Shown: in pieces, positions 26,805-35,548 of the stretch
How the letters are laid out: each line of letters opens with the position of its first letter
Numbering within the stretch: the stretch's first letter is position 1
Origin: an uncultured Akkermansia sp.
Lineage (GTDB): Bacteria > Verrucomicrobiota > Verrucomicrobiia > Verrucomicrobiales > Akkermansiaceae
NCBI GenBank assembly: GCA_949296365.1
Contig: CASFPZ010000004.1
Location: forward strand, 1-64,000
Reading direction: 5' to 3'
DNA length: 64,000 nt
Translations under genes and position numbers: made by a program
Notes under the pieces: model-generated
The model's input: only the letters and a program-made list of their open reading frames with translations
Database searches by the model: none
Told to the model about the DNA's origin: nothing

Positions 26805-28238
26805 ATGTTTGTATTGTGTTTCGACTGCGGCGCTACGAACGTTCGCGCCATTCTCATTGACGAAAAAGGTCACCTTATTTCAAAGGCTTCTAGTCCCAAC
26901 AGTACCCTGCCTAGTTCAGAAAATCCGGATTTTCACATTTGGGATGTTGATCGTATTCTTCAACAACTGGCAGACTGCGCCCGTAAAATCCTCGCTGATG
27001 TTAACCCCAGAGACGTTCGTGCTATCACGATCACGACGTTCGGCGTCGATGGCGCTTTGGTGGATGCTTCTGGGCAATTGCTGTATCCGGTGATCTCGTG
27101 GAAATGCCCGCGTACTGCTGAAATTATGCATCGCGTCGGCCAATACATCAGTCAGGAAAAACTCAACCAAATATCCGGCATTGGTCCTTTTGCCTTCAAT
27201 ACCATCTACAAAATCATTTGGTTGAAAGAAAATCGTCCAGAATTGTTCGATAAAGCCCAGTCTTGGTTGTTTATTTCTAACTTATTGGCTTGGCGATTAA
27301 CGGGAGAGATGACAACTGATCGCACAATGGCTGGAACCTCACAGATGACCGATCTCCACACTGGAGAATTTTCAGAGGAAATTCTTTCGGCCATCGGCCT
27401 AACTCCAGCTCTCTTCCCTCGCATGGTCAATGCTGGCGACCTTATTGGTTCAGTCACTCAGGAAGCAGCCGATCGTCTCAATTTGCCACTTGCCGGAGTT
27501 CCCGTCCTTTCATCAGGGCACGATACACAGTTTGCCGTTTTTGGCTCTGGTGCTCAAAAGAACCAACCAGTCCTTTCTTCTGGCACTTGGGAAATCCTCA
27601 TGGTGCGTTCTGCTCTGGCCAATTTATCAGCAGAAGATTTTCAAGATGGGGCAACAGCTGAACTCGATGCCGATCCACAACTCCGCAACCCTGGTCTTCA
27701 ATGGATCAGTTCTGGTATTATCGAATGGATCAAATCGACCTGTTTTCGTGGGGAATCCTTCGATACTATGGATTCTGAAGCTGCTGCAATTCCACCAGGA
27801 TGCCACGGCGTCTCCATTGTTCCGGATTTCCTTCCTTCCGATCCCATAGGCGGATCAATCTCCGGTCTTACTATTGGTCGAACACGTGCACATATTTATC
27901 GCGCTGCGATGGAAGCGCTTTCCTATCGGCTCCGTTCCCGCCTTCAGCGGCTCGAAATTGTCGGTGGTTTCAAAAGTCAAGCACTCGTCCTCGTTGGGGG
28001 CGGTGCTCGCAACAAAGTCTGGACTCAAATGCGTGCCGATATCCTTAATCTCCCCGTTCTTGTCTCTCAGGTCTCGGAAAGTACCGTTCTAGGCGCCTCG
28101 ATGTTCGCTCTTGCCGGCATTGGAGCCTATTCTTCTCCAGAAGAAGCTCGTCAAATATTTGGTATTAGCTACGAAACGTGTCTTCCTGGATCGCAGTCTG
28201 CCATTTACCAAGAATTGCTTGCCAAACAACTTGCTTAA
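26805..28238 (+). CDS. fucK: L-fuculokinase, FGGY family
   Basis: Phosphorylates L-fuculose to L-fuculose-1-phosphate. The ATG at 26805 gives the FGGY N-terminus [19 protein letters not shown], with the phosphate-binding DCGATN. The protein has 477 residues, close to E. coli FucK (482). Further signs: [42 protein letters not shown] (catalytic aspartate in GHDT), SSGTWEILM and the C-terminal [11 protein letters not shown]. An alternative in-frame ATG at 26772 has a good ribosome-binding sequence, but both lie in the hairpin and the extra residues do not fit the family. Rhamnulokinase is a close relative; context with fucP, fucI and fucU favours fuculose. Confidence 0.92.
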   Translation: MFVLCFDCGATNVRAILIDEKGHLISKASSPNSTLPSSENPDFHIWDVDRILQQLADCARKILADVNPRDVRAITITTFGVDGALVDASGQLLYPVISWKCPRTAEIMHRVGQYISQEKLNQISGIGPFAFNTIYKIIWLKENRPELFDKAQSWLFISNLLAWRLTGEMTTDRTMAGTSQMTDLHTGEFSEEILSAIGLTPALFPRMVNAGDLIGSVTQEAADRLNLPLAGVPVLSSGHDTQFAVFGSGAQKNQPVLSSGTWEILMVRSALANLSAEDFQDGATAELDADPQLRNPGLQWISSGIIEWIKSTCFRGESFDTMDSEAAAIPPGCHGVSIVPDFLPSDPIGGSISGLTIGRTRAHIYRAAMEALSYRLRSRLQRLEIVGGFKSQALVLVGGGARNKVWTQMRADILNLPVLVSQVSESTVLGASMFALAGIGAYSSPEEARQIFGISYETCLPGSQSAIYQELLAKQLA

Positions 28239-28276
28239 CATGTTTTCAACCACCTCGAATTCAATATTTATTAATT

Positions 28277-28696
28277 ATGCTCAAAGGAATTTCACCAGTC
28301 ATCAGTCCTGAACTTCTTAAAATTCTTGCTGAAATGGGTCACGGAGATGAAATTGTCATTTCAGATGCTCATTTTCCTGCCCACACGTTCAACGATCATG
28401 TTATACGCGCCGATGGTCTACCAGCCGATGTCCTCCTGGCTGGCATCATTCCATTGTTCGAACTCGATTCATACGCTATTCCTGTCATCATGATGGAAGC
28501 GGTCTCCGGCGATGTTCTCGATCCATCTGTCGAAGCTCGCTATCGCAAGGCTCTTCATTATGAAGGCATGATCGAGCGTATAAGCCGATTCGCTTTTTAC
28601 GAACGTGCCCAAAAAGCTTATGCTGTTGTCATTTCTGGTGAACTTGCCAAATATGGTAACATCATCCTTAAAAAAGGAGTTACGCCTATCCTCTAA
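28277..28696 (+). CDS. fucU: L-fucose mutarotase
   Basis: RbsD/FucU-family protein of 139 residues (E. coli FucU has 140), interconverting the anomers of L-fucose so that the alpha form reaches FucI. The start at 28277 gives [35 protein letters not shown]; the His in GHGDE and Asp in SDAHFP are the family's active-site residues, and the C-terminal [15 protein letters not shown] carries the conserved Tyr. It is the last gene of the fuc operon and a terminator follows. No L-fuculose-1-phosphate aldolase (fucA) follows, so that step must be encoded elsewhere. Confidence 0.94.
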   Translation: MLKGISPVISPELLKILAEMGHGDEIVISDAHFPAHTFNDHVIRADGLPADVLLAGIIPLFELDSYAIPVIMMEAVSGDVLDPSVEARYRKALHYEGMIERISRFAFYERAQKAYAVVISGELAKYGNIILKKGVTPIL

Positions 28697-28727
28697 AACA
28701 CGATCAAAAAAAGTTTTCAAAAAAAGT

Positions 28728-28761
28728 CCTCGACAGATTGAAATATCTGTCGAGGTTTTTT
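28728..28761 (+). terminator. Terminator of the fucose operon
   Basis: CCTCGACAGAT/ATCTGTCGAGG is an 11-bp perfect stem with a 6-base loop followed by six T residues, 32 bases after the fucU stop. Confidence 0.92.
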
Positions 28762-28860
28762 GTTTTTCAATTTTCAGTAAGAGTCCTTTCTCTCCTAAAG
28801 CAGTTGCAAACTATTCATGAATTGCCTGCTTGTGAATGTTGATGAGAAAAGGAGAAACCT

Positions 28861-29796
28861 TCAGTTCAACTGTTTGAGCGTATCAACAGCAGCCTGAAGA
28901 GTCGGCACATCGTCGATTGAAATCACTTGAGCTTCTTTGCAAATACGCCCCATTAAACCGGCAAGAGTCTTACCTGGCCCAAGTTCGATAAAGAGACGCT
29001 GGCCGTCAGCAATTAATTTCTGCATCGATTCAGTCCAACGGACGGAACTACACACCTGGCGTTCTAACATCAAACGAATATCTTCTGGACTTTCAACAGG
29101 GCGAGCTTCGCAGTTACAATATACCGGAATCGATGGCATAGTGAAATTGACTTTTTCCAATTCAGCAGCCAATTTGATTTGAGCGCTCTTCATCAAACGA
29201 GAATGATAAGCACCGGCAACATTCAATTTCTTAGCTAGTTTGAATCCAGCAGGCTTAGCGCCAGCAACAGCCTTGTCAATTCCTTCAACAGTGCCAGAAA
29301 GCACAGTCTGCCCTGGGCAGTTGAAATTTGCCACGTCTACGTCACATTCCTTAGCCAAAGCAACAACAGCTTCATCAGAACCGCCAATCATGGCTGCCAT
29401 CGTCCCCTTTGTTGCCACACAAGCTTCTTCCATAAACGCGCCGCGCTTTTGCACAATACGCAACCCTTCCTCAAAACTGTAAGTGCCTGCAGCTGCATGC
29501 GCTGTAAATTCCCCCAGCGAAAGTCCGGCTGCCGCTACGGGATTTAAGGTTGGCACCAATTCTTTTAACACAGCCAAACAGGCCAGGCCGTGTACATACA
29601 ACGCTGGTTGGCAATTACATGTCCGGGTCAACTCTTCATTCGGGCCTTCAAACATCACTTTCGACAAAGACATCCCCAAGGCGGCATCAGCCTTTTCTAT
29701 GATCTGACTGGCAATAGGATAAGCGTTCAGTAAATCCTGCCCCATACCTACCTTCTGGGCGCCTTGTCCGGAAAATAATAATACGGCATTTATCAT
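28861..29796 (-). CDS. fabD: Malonyl-CoA:ACP transacylase
   Basis: Transfers malonyl groups from CoA to acyl carrier protein for fatty-acid synthesis. The ATG at 29796 gives the typical MINAVLLFSGQGAQKVGMGQDL; 311 residues is the normal length. The nucleophile serine is in AGLSLGEFTAHAAAG (about residue 93), the conserved Arg region is QKRGAFMEEA, and the catalytic histidine is in VAGAYHSRLM. GPGKTLAGLMGRI near the end is also family-typical. Other fatty-acid genes are not adjacent in this window. Confidence 0.96.
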   Translation of the reverse strand: MINAVLLFSGQGAQKVGMGQDLLNAYPIASQIIEKADAALGMSLSKVMFEGPNEELTRTCNCQPALYVHGLACLAVLKELVPTLNPVAAAGLSLGEFTAHAAAGTYSFEEGLRIVQKRGAFMEEACVATKGTMAAMIGGSDEAVVALAKECDVDVANFNCPGQTVLSGTVEGIDKAVAGAKPAGFKLAKKLNVAGAYHSRLMKSAQIKLAAELEKVNFTMPSIPVYCNCEARPVESPEDIRLMLERQVCSSVRWTESMQKLIADGQRLFIELGPGKTLAGLMGRICKEAQVISIDDVPTLQAAVDTLKQLN

Positions 29797-29941
29797 AAGA
29801 CGCCCTGATCCTAAAAACTTCACCATAAAAAGACAAGTCCAAAACTCCCCCAATTACAGGCAATAAAGATCTCAGACTTAATTATTACTTCTATTCCTTC
29901 CCGTTTTTATCAGAATTAAATCTTGAACAACACAATATCAA

Positions 29942-29984
29942 TGAATGAAAAACAGCATCCGCCCCATTAAGGCGAATGCTGTTT
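29942..29984 (-). terminator. Terminator of ddh
   Basis: On the reverse strand AAACAGCATTCGCC pairs with GGCGGATGCTGTTT (14 bp, one G-U) and runs into TTTCATTC. It begins 28 bases after the ddh stop. Confidence 0.8.
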
Positions 29985-30012
29985 GAAGGAAAAAACTATT
30001 GAGACAAGGGGA

Positions 30013-30894
30013 TTACACCAACTGGCGAACGAGATCTTCTCGATCACCTGGCAAGAGATCCATTGGTGCGATTTCCGGCAACGTGTAACAACCTGGGTTA
30101 AGACGCATGCTAGCACGTGCGCAAGCAGTCATCACCTGAGCGGTCAATGCTGGGTTGTTGATGCGCATTTCATAGCGGAACATTTGGTTTTGAGTAGTTC
30201 CCGATACGCCTTTGCGCTCCATTAACACACCATGTCCCATGTCTCGAAGAGAGTCGATGTCTGGTACCTCGATCACATGAGTCTCGTCGTAACAGAAATA
30301 GGTATCGGATTTGATGGCTTTTTCAACATCGGCAAAAGAATAACCTTCTTTGACAACAACGTAAACCATGCGACGATGAACTCCTGAACCAGTTGGGATT
30401 GTCAACGAAAGCGCATCAGCAACGCCTTCTTTAGAACGGGCCACAACGCTATGCCCCATACTCATGCCAGGGCCAAAGTTCGTGTAGGTAATCCCTTTTG
30501 GCGCCATAGCAAGCATCAGGGTACGCATGACGGAATCCGTTCCTGGATCCCATCCAGCAGAAATGATCGAGACGGAATGAGACTTGCGAGCTTGTTCGCC
30601 CAGAGCTCGGCGAAGATTGACGATATCTCCATGAATGTCAAAACTGTCAACGGTATGAATACCTTTGGTAAGCAACGGCAGGGCTGTCTCCTGAACCGAA
30701 CGTGTTGGCGTGCATAACAAAGCCACGTCAATCTTGCCCAATTCCTCAATATCAGTCACCGTACGAATGCCATGAACAGGCGCACTACCCGAACGACGTA
30801 CAATGCCAACCAATTCCATATCGCAAGCCGCTTTCACAGCGTCTACCGAATACCGACCGATGTTGCCATAACCAACAATTGCAATCCGTATCAT
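30013..30894 (-). CDS. ddh: meso-Diaminopimelate D-dehydrogenase
   Basis: NADPH-dependent enzyme making meso-diaminopimelate directly from tetrahydrodipicolinate, bypassing the acylated lysine pathways and feeding lysine and peptidoglycan. The ATG at 30894 gives MIRIAIVGYGNIGRYSVDAV, a dinucleotide-binding GYGNIG start; length 293 is slightly short compared with ~320 in Corynebacterium. Signature stretches are CTPTRSVQETALPLL, INTVDSFD-like HTVDSFDIHGDI, SAGWDPGTDSVMRTL and FGPGMSMGHSVVARS, which line the substrate pocket in the family. A strong terminator follows and the gene stands alone. asd, another gene of this pathway, is encoded at 35.5 kb. Confidence 0.92.
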   Translation of the reverse strand: MIRIAIVGYGNIGRYSVDAVKAACDMELVGIVRRSGSAPVHGIRTVTDIEELGKIDVALLCTPTRSVQETALPLLTKGIHTVDSFDIHGDIVNLRRALGEQARKSHSVSIISAGWDPGTDSVMRTLMLAMAPKGITYTNFGPGMSMGHSVVARSKEGVADALSLTIPTGSGVHRRMVYVVVKEGYSFADVEKAIKSDTYFCYDETHVIEVPDIDSLRDMGHGVLMERKGVSGTTQNQMFRYEMRINNPALTAQVMTACARASMRLNPGCYTLPEIAPMDLLPGDREDLVRQLV

Positions 30895-31167
30895 ATTAGC
30901 AAAAATTAAGTTCGCCTTGCTTGTACCTGCTACCCCCCGTTGGGGAAAGAACAAAATAAGGCATATCAAAATTTTCTAGAATAATTCTATTGACACTAAA
31001 AATTGATTGGAAAGTCTTTAAGGAAAGGTGAATTTTGAGGCAGTATGTCCAATCTGTCTTTTCCTCAGCACATATTTGTGATTTCTTGATGGAGAGACTC
31101 AATCTCTCCAGAAATGTTCTGAACGAAGGGTTCCCGGATGCTGCTGCTTTTAACTAGTTTTATTCAC

Positions 31168-32487
31168 ATGTTTTTGTTTTCACCTCATCTTGTAAAAAAG
31201 CTGTTTATTTTCTCTTTGGTCGGTCTTCTCATGCATGTTGCTGTTCCAGCAGTTTTTCCTGCTGAGCCTTGTCCCCGACCGTCATTGATCCGACTAGATT
31301 CTGCTGCATCTATTCAATTTCGCGATTTTGGTCCGCTAGCTGCATGGGCCAAAAAGGATCTTCAGGCCAGGATCGGACAAAACGACTGGATTCAACCGAA
31401 AGATTCCCCTATTCCCATCCGCATCGACCCTCTTCCAGACAACTGGCATCCCAATTCTCCTGAAGCTTATAAAATCCAAATTAAGAAGGATTCTATCAAT
31501 ATTCAAGCTCACACTCAATTGGGCATCCTTCGTGCTGCTGAGACACTCCGCCAGCTTACAGACTCATCTGACAAAATTTGTTTAGGTACCATCGAAGATT
31601 GGCCTGCCATTGCTTTAAGAGGGATAGCTGTCACCCAGGGATTAGAGGCGAAGAGTTTCGAACAAATCCTTCAAATGATGCAAGAGTTTAAACTCAACAC
31701 CATCTATTGGAACGTAGTTGATCACAAGTCATGGCGCCTTCCTACTCCCTCTTATCCGAAACTGACACAACTCGGCTCGCGTAGCAAATCAATCGATATT
31801 CATCAGCTTTCTGCACAAATTGAACAAGCTCGCCAAGCAGGCGTCACTCTCATCCCGCAACTCGACCTTGCCGGTGCTTCTAGTTTTATTGTTCAGGCTT
31901 ATCCTCAATTGTGTTGTCCGACCAGTCGCAATCGATCGATTGCCCAACTAAGCAAACTTTTCATGGGCGGACTCTGTTCGGGTAATCCTGGTCTGCTCGA
32001 CTTCTGGGCAACCATTTGCACCGATACTGCTGAAATCTTCAGAACCAACAAAATTCACCTTGGTAGTCTCACTCCGTCTACTCGCAATACCTACAGTTGG
32101 CGTATCAATTGTCCGCTCTGCCGCCAGATGATGACTCAACATCAACTGAAAGACGCCCGATCGCTCTATGCTTGTTTCATCAAACAACTCGCCGATAAAC
32201 TTGCGCCCAAAGGCATCCAACTTATTGTTCAAACTCCCGTTGTGGCGGACAACGTGTTTCACGAACTATCGGGTAATGAGATTCCATCATCCACCCAAGC
32301 TTCGCAGATTCTGCTCATTGATGCTGTTACCCTGCCCAACCAATATCCCGCACTAAATGCTCCAGCTAATAACCAGACTACTGTTCCTGCTGGCGTCGTA
32401 CTCCTCTTTTCTCAATCTGCTTCCCTACACAAGTCCAACCTTACTCCCTGGGTTCAATGTCTCTGGCATGCTTTGCCAACTCAATAA
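31168..32487 (+). CDS. Secreted GH20-like protein, catalytic Asp-Glu pair missing
   Basis: Resembles beta-N-acetylhexosaminidase (GH20) but is probably inactive. A signal peptide (KKLFIFSLVGLLMHVAV) precedes a GH20b-like alpha/beta domain (residues ~35-130, including YKIQIKKDSINIQAHTQLGILRAAETLRQL). The barrel begins at IALRGIAVTQG and contains TIYWNVVDHKSWRLPTPSYPKLTQLGS, an unmistakable match to the GH20 'NxxHWHxxDxxxWRxxxxxYPxLTxxG' segment. At the catalytic site the family's HxGGDE is HLGSLT, so the Asp and Glu are L301 and T302. The protein is also short (439 aa) and stops soon after the barrel. It may bind amino-sugar glycans as a lectin-like protein. The start could also be 31138. Confidence 0.82.
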   Translation: MFLFSPHLVKKLFIFSLVGLLMHVAVPAVFPAEPCPRPSLIRLDSAASIQFRDFGPLAAWAKKDLQARIGQNDWIQPKDSPIPIRIDPLPDNWHPNSPEAYKIQIKKDSINIQAHTQLGILRAAETLRQLTDSSDKICLGTIEDWPAIALRGIAVTQGLEAKSFEQILQMMQEFKLNTIYWNVVDHKSWRLPTPSYPKLTQLGSRSKSIDIHQLSAQIEQARQAGVTLIPQLDLAGASSFIVQAYPQLCCPTSRNRSIAQLSKLFMGGLCSGNPGLLDFWATICTDTAEIFRTNKIHLGSLTPSTRNTYSWRINCPLCRQMMTQHQLKDARSLYACFIKQLADKLAPKGIQLIVQTPVVADNVFHELSGNEIPSSTQASQILLIDAVTLPNQYPALNAPANNQTTVPAGVVLLFSQSASLHKSNLTPWVQCLWHALPTQ

Positions 32488-32545
32488 AAAACGGGAATCT
32501 AGTGCTGTTTTTCATTAAAATGTCACGCAAGTACGCAATTTAGAC

Positions 32546-32575
32546 TTGTCAACAGCATCAGATCTACTGTATGTA
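32546..32575 (+). promoter_or_regulatory. Likely tRNA-Ala promoter
   Basis: TTGTCA (32546-32551), an 18-base spacer and TATGTA (32570-32575) lie about 20 bases before the tRNA gene, a reasonable sigma-70-type arrangement. Confidence 0.45.
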
Positions 32576-32594
32576 TCCCCCCGTTCCTGGTTGC

Positions 32595-32670
32595 GGGGCA
32601 TTAGCTCAGTTGGTAGAGCGTCTCGTTCGCAATGAGAAGGTCAGGAGTTCGAGCCTCCTATGCTCCACCA
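32595..32670 (+). tRNA. tRNA-Ala(CGC)
   Basis: A 76-base cloverleaf. The acceptor stem GGGGCAT/ATGCTCC includes the alanine identity pair G3:U70, the D arm contains AGCTCAGTTGGTAGAGC, the anticodon stem TCTCG/TGAGA encloses loop TTCGCAA with anticodon CGC, and the T arm carries GTTCGAGCC. The 3' CCA is encoded. It reads the alanine codon GCG. Confidence 0.97.
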
Positions 32671-32845
32671 GATTGTTGGATTTGATTGTATTTTTAATTG
32701 GTTTTCTCTTGAAACCTAATTTTTTTAATTATCTTGATATTTTATTTTCTCTCAGTTCTACCATGGTTTTCGTTTTCCCATGGATTTTAGTGTCGCTTTT
32801 CAGACTTGACAGGACAAGTATAATTCTTCTTTTTTAACAAGGTTT

Positions 32846-33337
32846 ATGTCAACGATCACCACGTCACTATTACAGCTTTTGGCGACTCAGGCTCGGTTGA
32901 GCGACGAGGAGCTGGCAGAGCGTCTGAACGTTCCGGCGGATGAGGTGCGCATTGCGCGCGAAACCTTGGAACAGGAACACCGTATCCTGGGATACCAGGC
33001 TATTATCAACGATGAAAATCAGCACGATATCGGCATTTCGGCTTTCATAGAAGTCAAAGTCACCCCGGAACGCGACGGAGGATTCGACCGTTTAGCCACT
33101 CGCATTGCTCGATTCGATGAGGTTTCTTCCTGTTATCTAGCTAGCGGCGGATTCGATCTTCTCGTCATCGTAGAAGGCAAAACGATGCGCGATATTGCTA
33201 ATTTTGTTTCTGGTAAGTTGTCAACACTAGACGGAGTATTGTCGACCTCAACGCATTTTCACTTAAAGACATATAAGAAGAACGGATTTGTTTTTGAAAC
33301 GCCGCTGGACGATAATCGTTTGGCAGTTTCGCCGTAA
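32846..33337 (+). CDS. Lrp/AsnC-family transcription regulator
   Basis: A 163-residue regulator with an N-terminal winged helix-turn-helix (residues ~5-55: ARLSDEELAERLNVPADEVRIARETLEQEHRILGYQAI) and a C-terminal RAM ligand-binding domain (~60-150: AFIEVKVTPERDGGFDRLATRIARFDEVSSCYLASGGFDLLVIVEG). The family senses amino acids as octameric or dimeric complexes. It precedes an aminotransferase gene by 67 bases in the same direction, an order also seen for the Bacillus yugG/yugH pair, so it likely regulates that operon. A TATAAT at 32819-32824 stands at a suitable distance before the start. Confidence 0.93.
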   Translation: MSTITTSLLQLLATQARLSDEELAERLNVPADEVRIARETLEQEHRILGYQAIINDENQHDIGISAFIEVKVTPERDGGFDRLATRIARFDEVSSCYLASGGFDLLVIVEGKTMRDIANFVSGKLSTLDGVLSTSTHFHLKTYKKNGFVFETPLDDNRLAVSP

Positions 33338-33404
33338 TTCACGTTTCCGTACTCATTCTTTTCTCCCCCGTAGGAAACAGCACGGTTCTACCTTTCTTTT
33401 CATT

Positions 33405-34571
33405 ATGGACTGGTCATCAAAAATTGCCGATCATATTGCTCGAATTCCACGTTCCGGTATCCGCGAATTCTTCGATCTCGTTACAGGACGCAAAGATATT
33501 ATCTCGCTAGGCGTTGGCGAACCTGACTTTGTCACACCATGGCACATCCGAGAAGCTGCCATTTATTCTCTGGAGAAAGGCCATACCACCTATACTTCAA
33601 ATTATGGGTTAGAACGCCTTCGCCAAGAAATCGCGCATTACGTCGAGGGTTTCTTTCGAGTTTCTTATGAACCTCTAAAAGAAGTACTCGTCACCGTAGG
33701 TGTGAGCGAAGCGTTTGATTTGGCGTTGCGTGCAATTCTTAACCCAGGCGACGAGGTTTTGTATCATGAACCTTGCTATGTGTCGTATTCGCCGTGTGCA
33801 GTTATGGCTCATGGTGTAGCTCGCGCTGTGCCAACGTATAAAGAAGACTTATTTGCGCTCAACCCAGAAGTTCTGGAAAAGGCGATTACGCCTAAGACCA
33901 AAGTGCTCATCCTCAATTTTCCGACCAATCCGACTGGAGCTATTGCTCCGCCAGAAACCTTGGAAGCCATCGCTCGCATTTGTATCAAGCACGATCTCAT
34001 CGTTATGTCGGATGAGATTTATAGCGAATTGCGATACGACGATGTTCCCCACGTTTCGATTGCCAGTCTTCCTGGCATGAAAGAACGCACCATTCTCTTA
34101 CATGGATTTTCTAAAGCCTTCGCCATGACTGGCTTCCGCCTAGGTTATGCCTGTGCCCCGGCTCCTGTTATCAGCGCCATGATGAAAATCCATCAATATT
34201 CGATGCTTTGCGCTTCAATCACTTCTCAGGAAGCAGCGGTCGAAGCCCTCCTCCATGGCAAAGACGCCATGATAAAAATGCGCGATAGTTACCATCAGCG
34301 CCGCGATTATCTCGTCAACCGTCTCAATTCCATGGGTATCCCCTGCCACATGCCAGGTGGTGCTTTTTACGTGTTCCCGGATATTTCTCCGTTCGGTCTC
34401 TCCAGCAACGAGTTTGCGACACGCCTTCTCATGGAATTCCAGGTTGCGGCCGTACCAGGCACAGCTTTTGGACCAAGTGGCGAGGGATTCCTTCGTTGTT
34501 GTTACGCAACAGCTTTTGAACAAATCAAAGAAGCCTGCAACCGCATCGAGCGCTTCATTAATACTCTTTAA
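33405..34571 (+). CDS. Class I/II pyridoxal-phosphate aminotransferase
   Basis: A 388-residue fold-type I aminotransferase, cytoplasmic. The ATG at 33405 gives MDWSSKIADHIARIPRSGIREFFDL; the longer open frame overlaps the regulator gene. Typical residues are visible: ISLGVGEPDFVTPWHI, YTSNYGLERLRQEIA, NFPTNPTGA (substrate/PLP Asn), MSDEIYSELRYD (Asp contacting the PLP ring) and HGFSKAFAMTGFRLGY with the PLP-binding lysine in SKAFAMTG. It resembles the aspartate/aromatic subgroup (AspC-Iβ, YugH/PatA-like). The amino acid cannot be named; alanine, aspartate or diaminopimelate-pathway roles are possible. Confidence 0.93.
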   Translation: MDWSSKIADHIARIPRSGIREFFDLVTGRKDIISLGVGEPDFVTPWHIREAAIYSLEKGHTTYTSNYGLERLRQEIAHYVEGFFRVSYEPLKEVLVTVGVSEAFDLALRAILNPGDEVLYHEPCYVSYSPCAVMAHGVARAVPTYKEDLFALNPEVLEKAITPKTKVLILNFPTNPTGAIAPPETLEAIARICIKHDLIVMSDEIYSELRYDDVPHVSIASLPGMKERTILLHGFSKAFAMTGFRLGYACAPAPVISAMMKIHQYSMLCASITSQEAAVEALLHGKDAMIKMRDSYHQRRDYLVNRLNSMGIPCHMPGGAFYVFPDISPFGLSSNEFATRLLMEFQVAAVPGTAFGPSGEGFLRCCYATAFEQIKEACNRIERFINTL

Positions 34572-34585
34572 GCATTTCCATTAGG

Positions 34586-34655
34586 AAAATGATCAACGGC
34601 GGCATCAAGGGGAACTCCTTCCAAGAATCAGGGGAAGATGCTGCCATCATTTTTC
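34586..34655. terminator. Probable terminator between convergent genes
   Basis: GGCGGCATC pairs with GATGCTGCC (one G-U), extended by AAAATGAT/ATCATTTTT across a small bulge, with the T run on the forward strand and the reverse complement also ending in T residues. It lies between the aminotransferase and the convergent secreted-protein gene. Confidence 0.55.
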
Positions 34656-34670
34656 CTCAGCTCCAATAAT

Positions 34671-35387
34671 TTATCTATCATCTAGAAGAGTAGCGCCATT
34701 GACCCATTCGCCAGCTCCTTCAGGGAGCATACCATTGGACACAGGGGCATATCGGGTCGACTTGGTATTCCCCCACAGCGGCACACCTAAAAATTTTCTC
34801 CACCAATACGACATGCTTTCCCCCGTATAACAACCATAACTCCAGCAGCTCGCTGTCCGAGTAAAAATGCTCGAATCAATTTTATTTAGATCCGTTTCGT
34901 GAATCCATTCCAGCGACACAGCCATGATCTGGTTCCCGTAATCCAACATAAACGCATGAGAATTGGAATGCCCAAAGTAATAAAACGACTCCACTAATTC
35001 TCCCGTGCGTTTGGGAACGCTATTGAGCTGAGTAATCGCTTCGTCAGCAGAATCTACCCAAACAAGACGTGTATTGTATTTTTTGCCAAGATCCTTGATC
35101 CACTGGATATACGGCTTCGCGTCTTCCTGAGAGCGAGTCACATAACCAGGACGATAGACGAGCCAGGTAATTTTTGCTTGCGGCGATTTGTGTCGAATGT
35201 GAGTAAAACGAATTGTTGAGGCCCGGATAAAATTGGCCCACCAATTATCATGGCGATCTGGTTTGACACGGAGTTGTTCCCAACGTTTAAGTGCTGGTCC
35301 TCCTGTCATGATCACATGACCTGCCTGAACTGTTGGCGTCAAAACCAATAACAGCATCAACACTCTACCAACACATGATTTCAACAT
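34671..35387 (-). CDS. Secreted protein with His/Cys dyad pattern
   Basis: Function unknown. The ATG at 35387 gives a signal peptide (GRVLMLLLVLTPTVQA) and a 238-residue product. The mature part alternates strands and helices; a predicted strand ending FYYFGHSNSH (H140) is followed 41 residues later by a second strand ending TRTASCWSYGC (C181). A hydrophobic strand capped by His and the next capped by Cys is the active-site order of clan CD (caspase-like) peptidases, though the usual HG is HS here. This is only a pattern match and could be coincidence. Trp and Tyr are frequent. It stands alone, convergent with the aminotransferase gene. Confidence 0.75.
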   Translation of the reverse strand: MLKSCVGRVLMLLLVLTPTVQAGHVIMTGGPALKRWEQLRVKPDRHDNWWANFIRASTIRFTHIRHKSPQAKITWLVYRPGYVTRSQEDAKPYIQWIKDLGKKYNTRLVWVDSADEAITQLNSVPKRTGELVESFYYFGHSNSHAFMLDYGNQIMAVSLEWIHETDLNKIDSSIFTRTASCWSYGCYTGESMSYWWRKFLGVPLWGNTKSTRYAPVSNGMLPEGAGEWVNGATLLDDR

Positions 35388-35548
35388 GACGTTCACTATC
35401 CACAGCCCCAACGCTTTGTCAATTCCTGTTCAAATAAAATCGTACTGATATGCTATCGGATTGCCAACCAAAAGAATTCATGTACACTTCGTCCCCGCCG
35501 GTTCTGGATCGGCACGATCTCTTATAACCTTAGCATTTAACAAACCTC

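Noticed and set aside
32806-32824. TTGACA and TATAAT before the Lrp/AsnC gene as a -35/-10 pair
   Set aside because: Only seven bases separate them, too close for one promoter; the TATAAT may still be a -10 with a weak -35.
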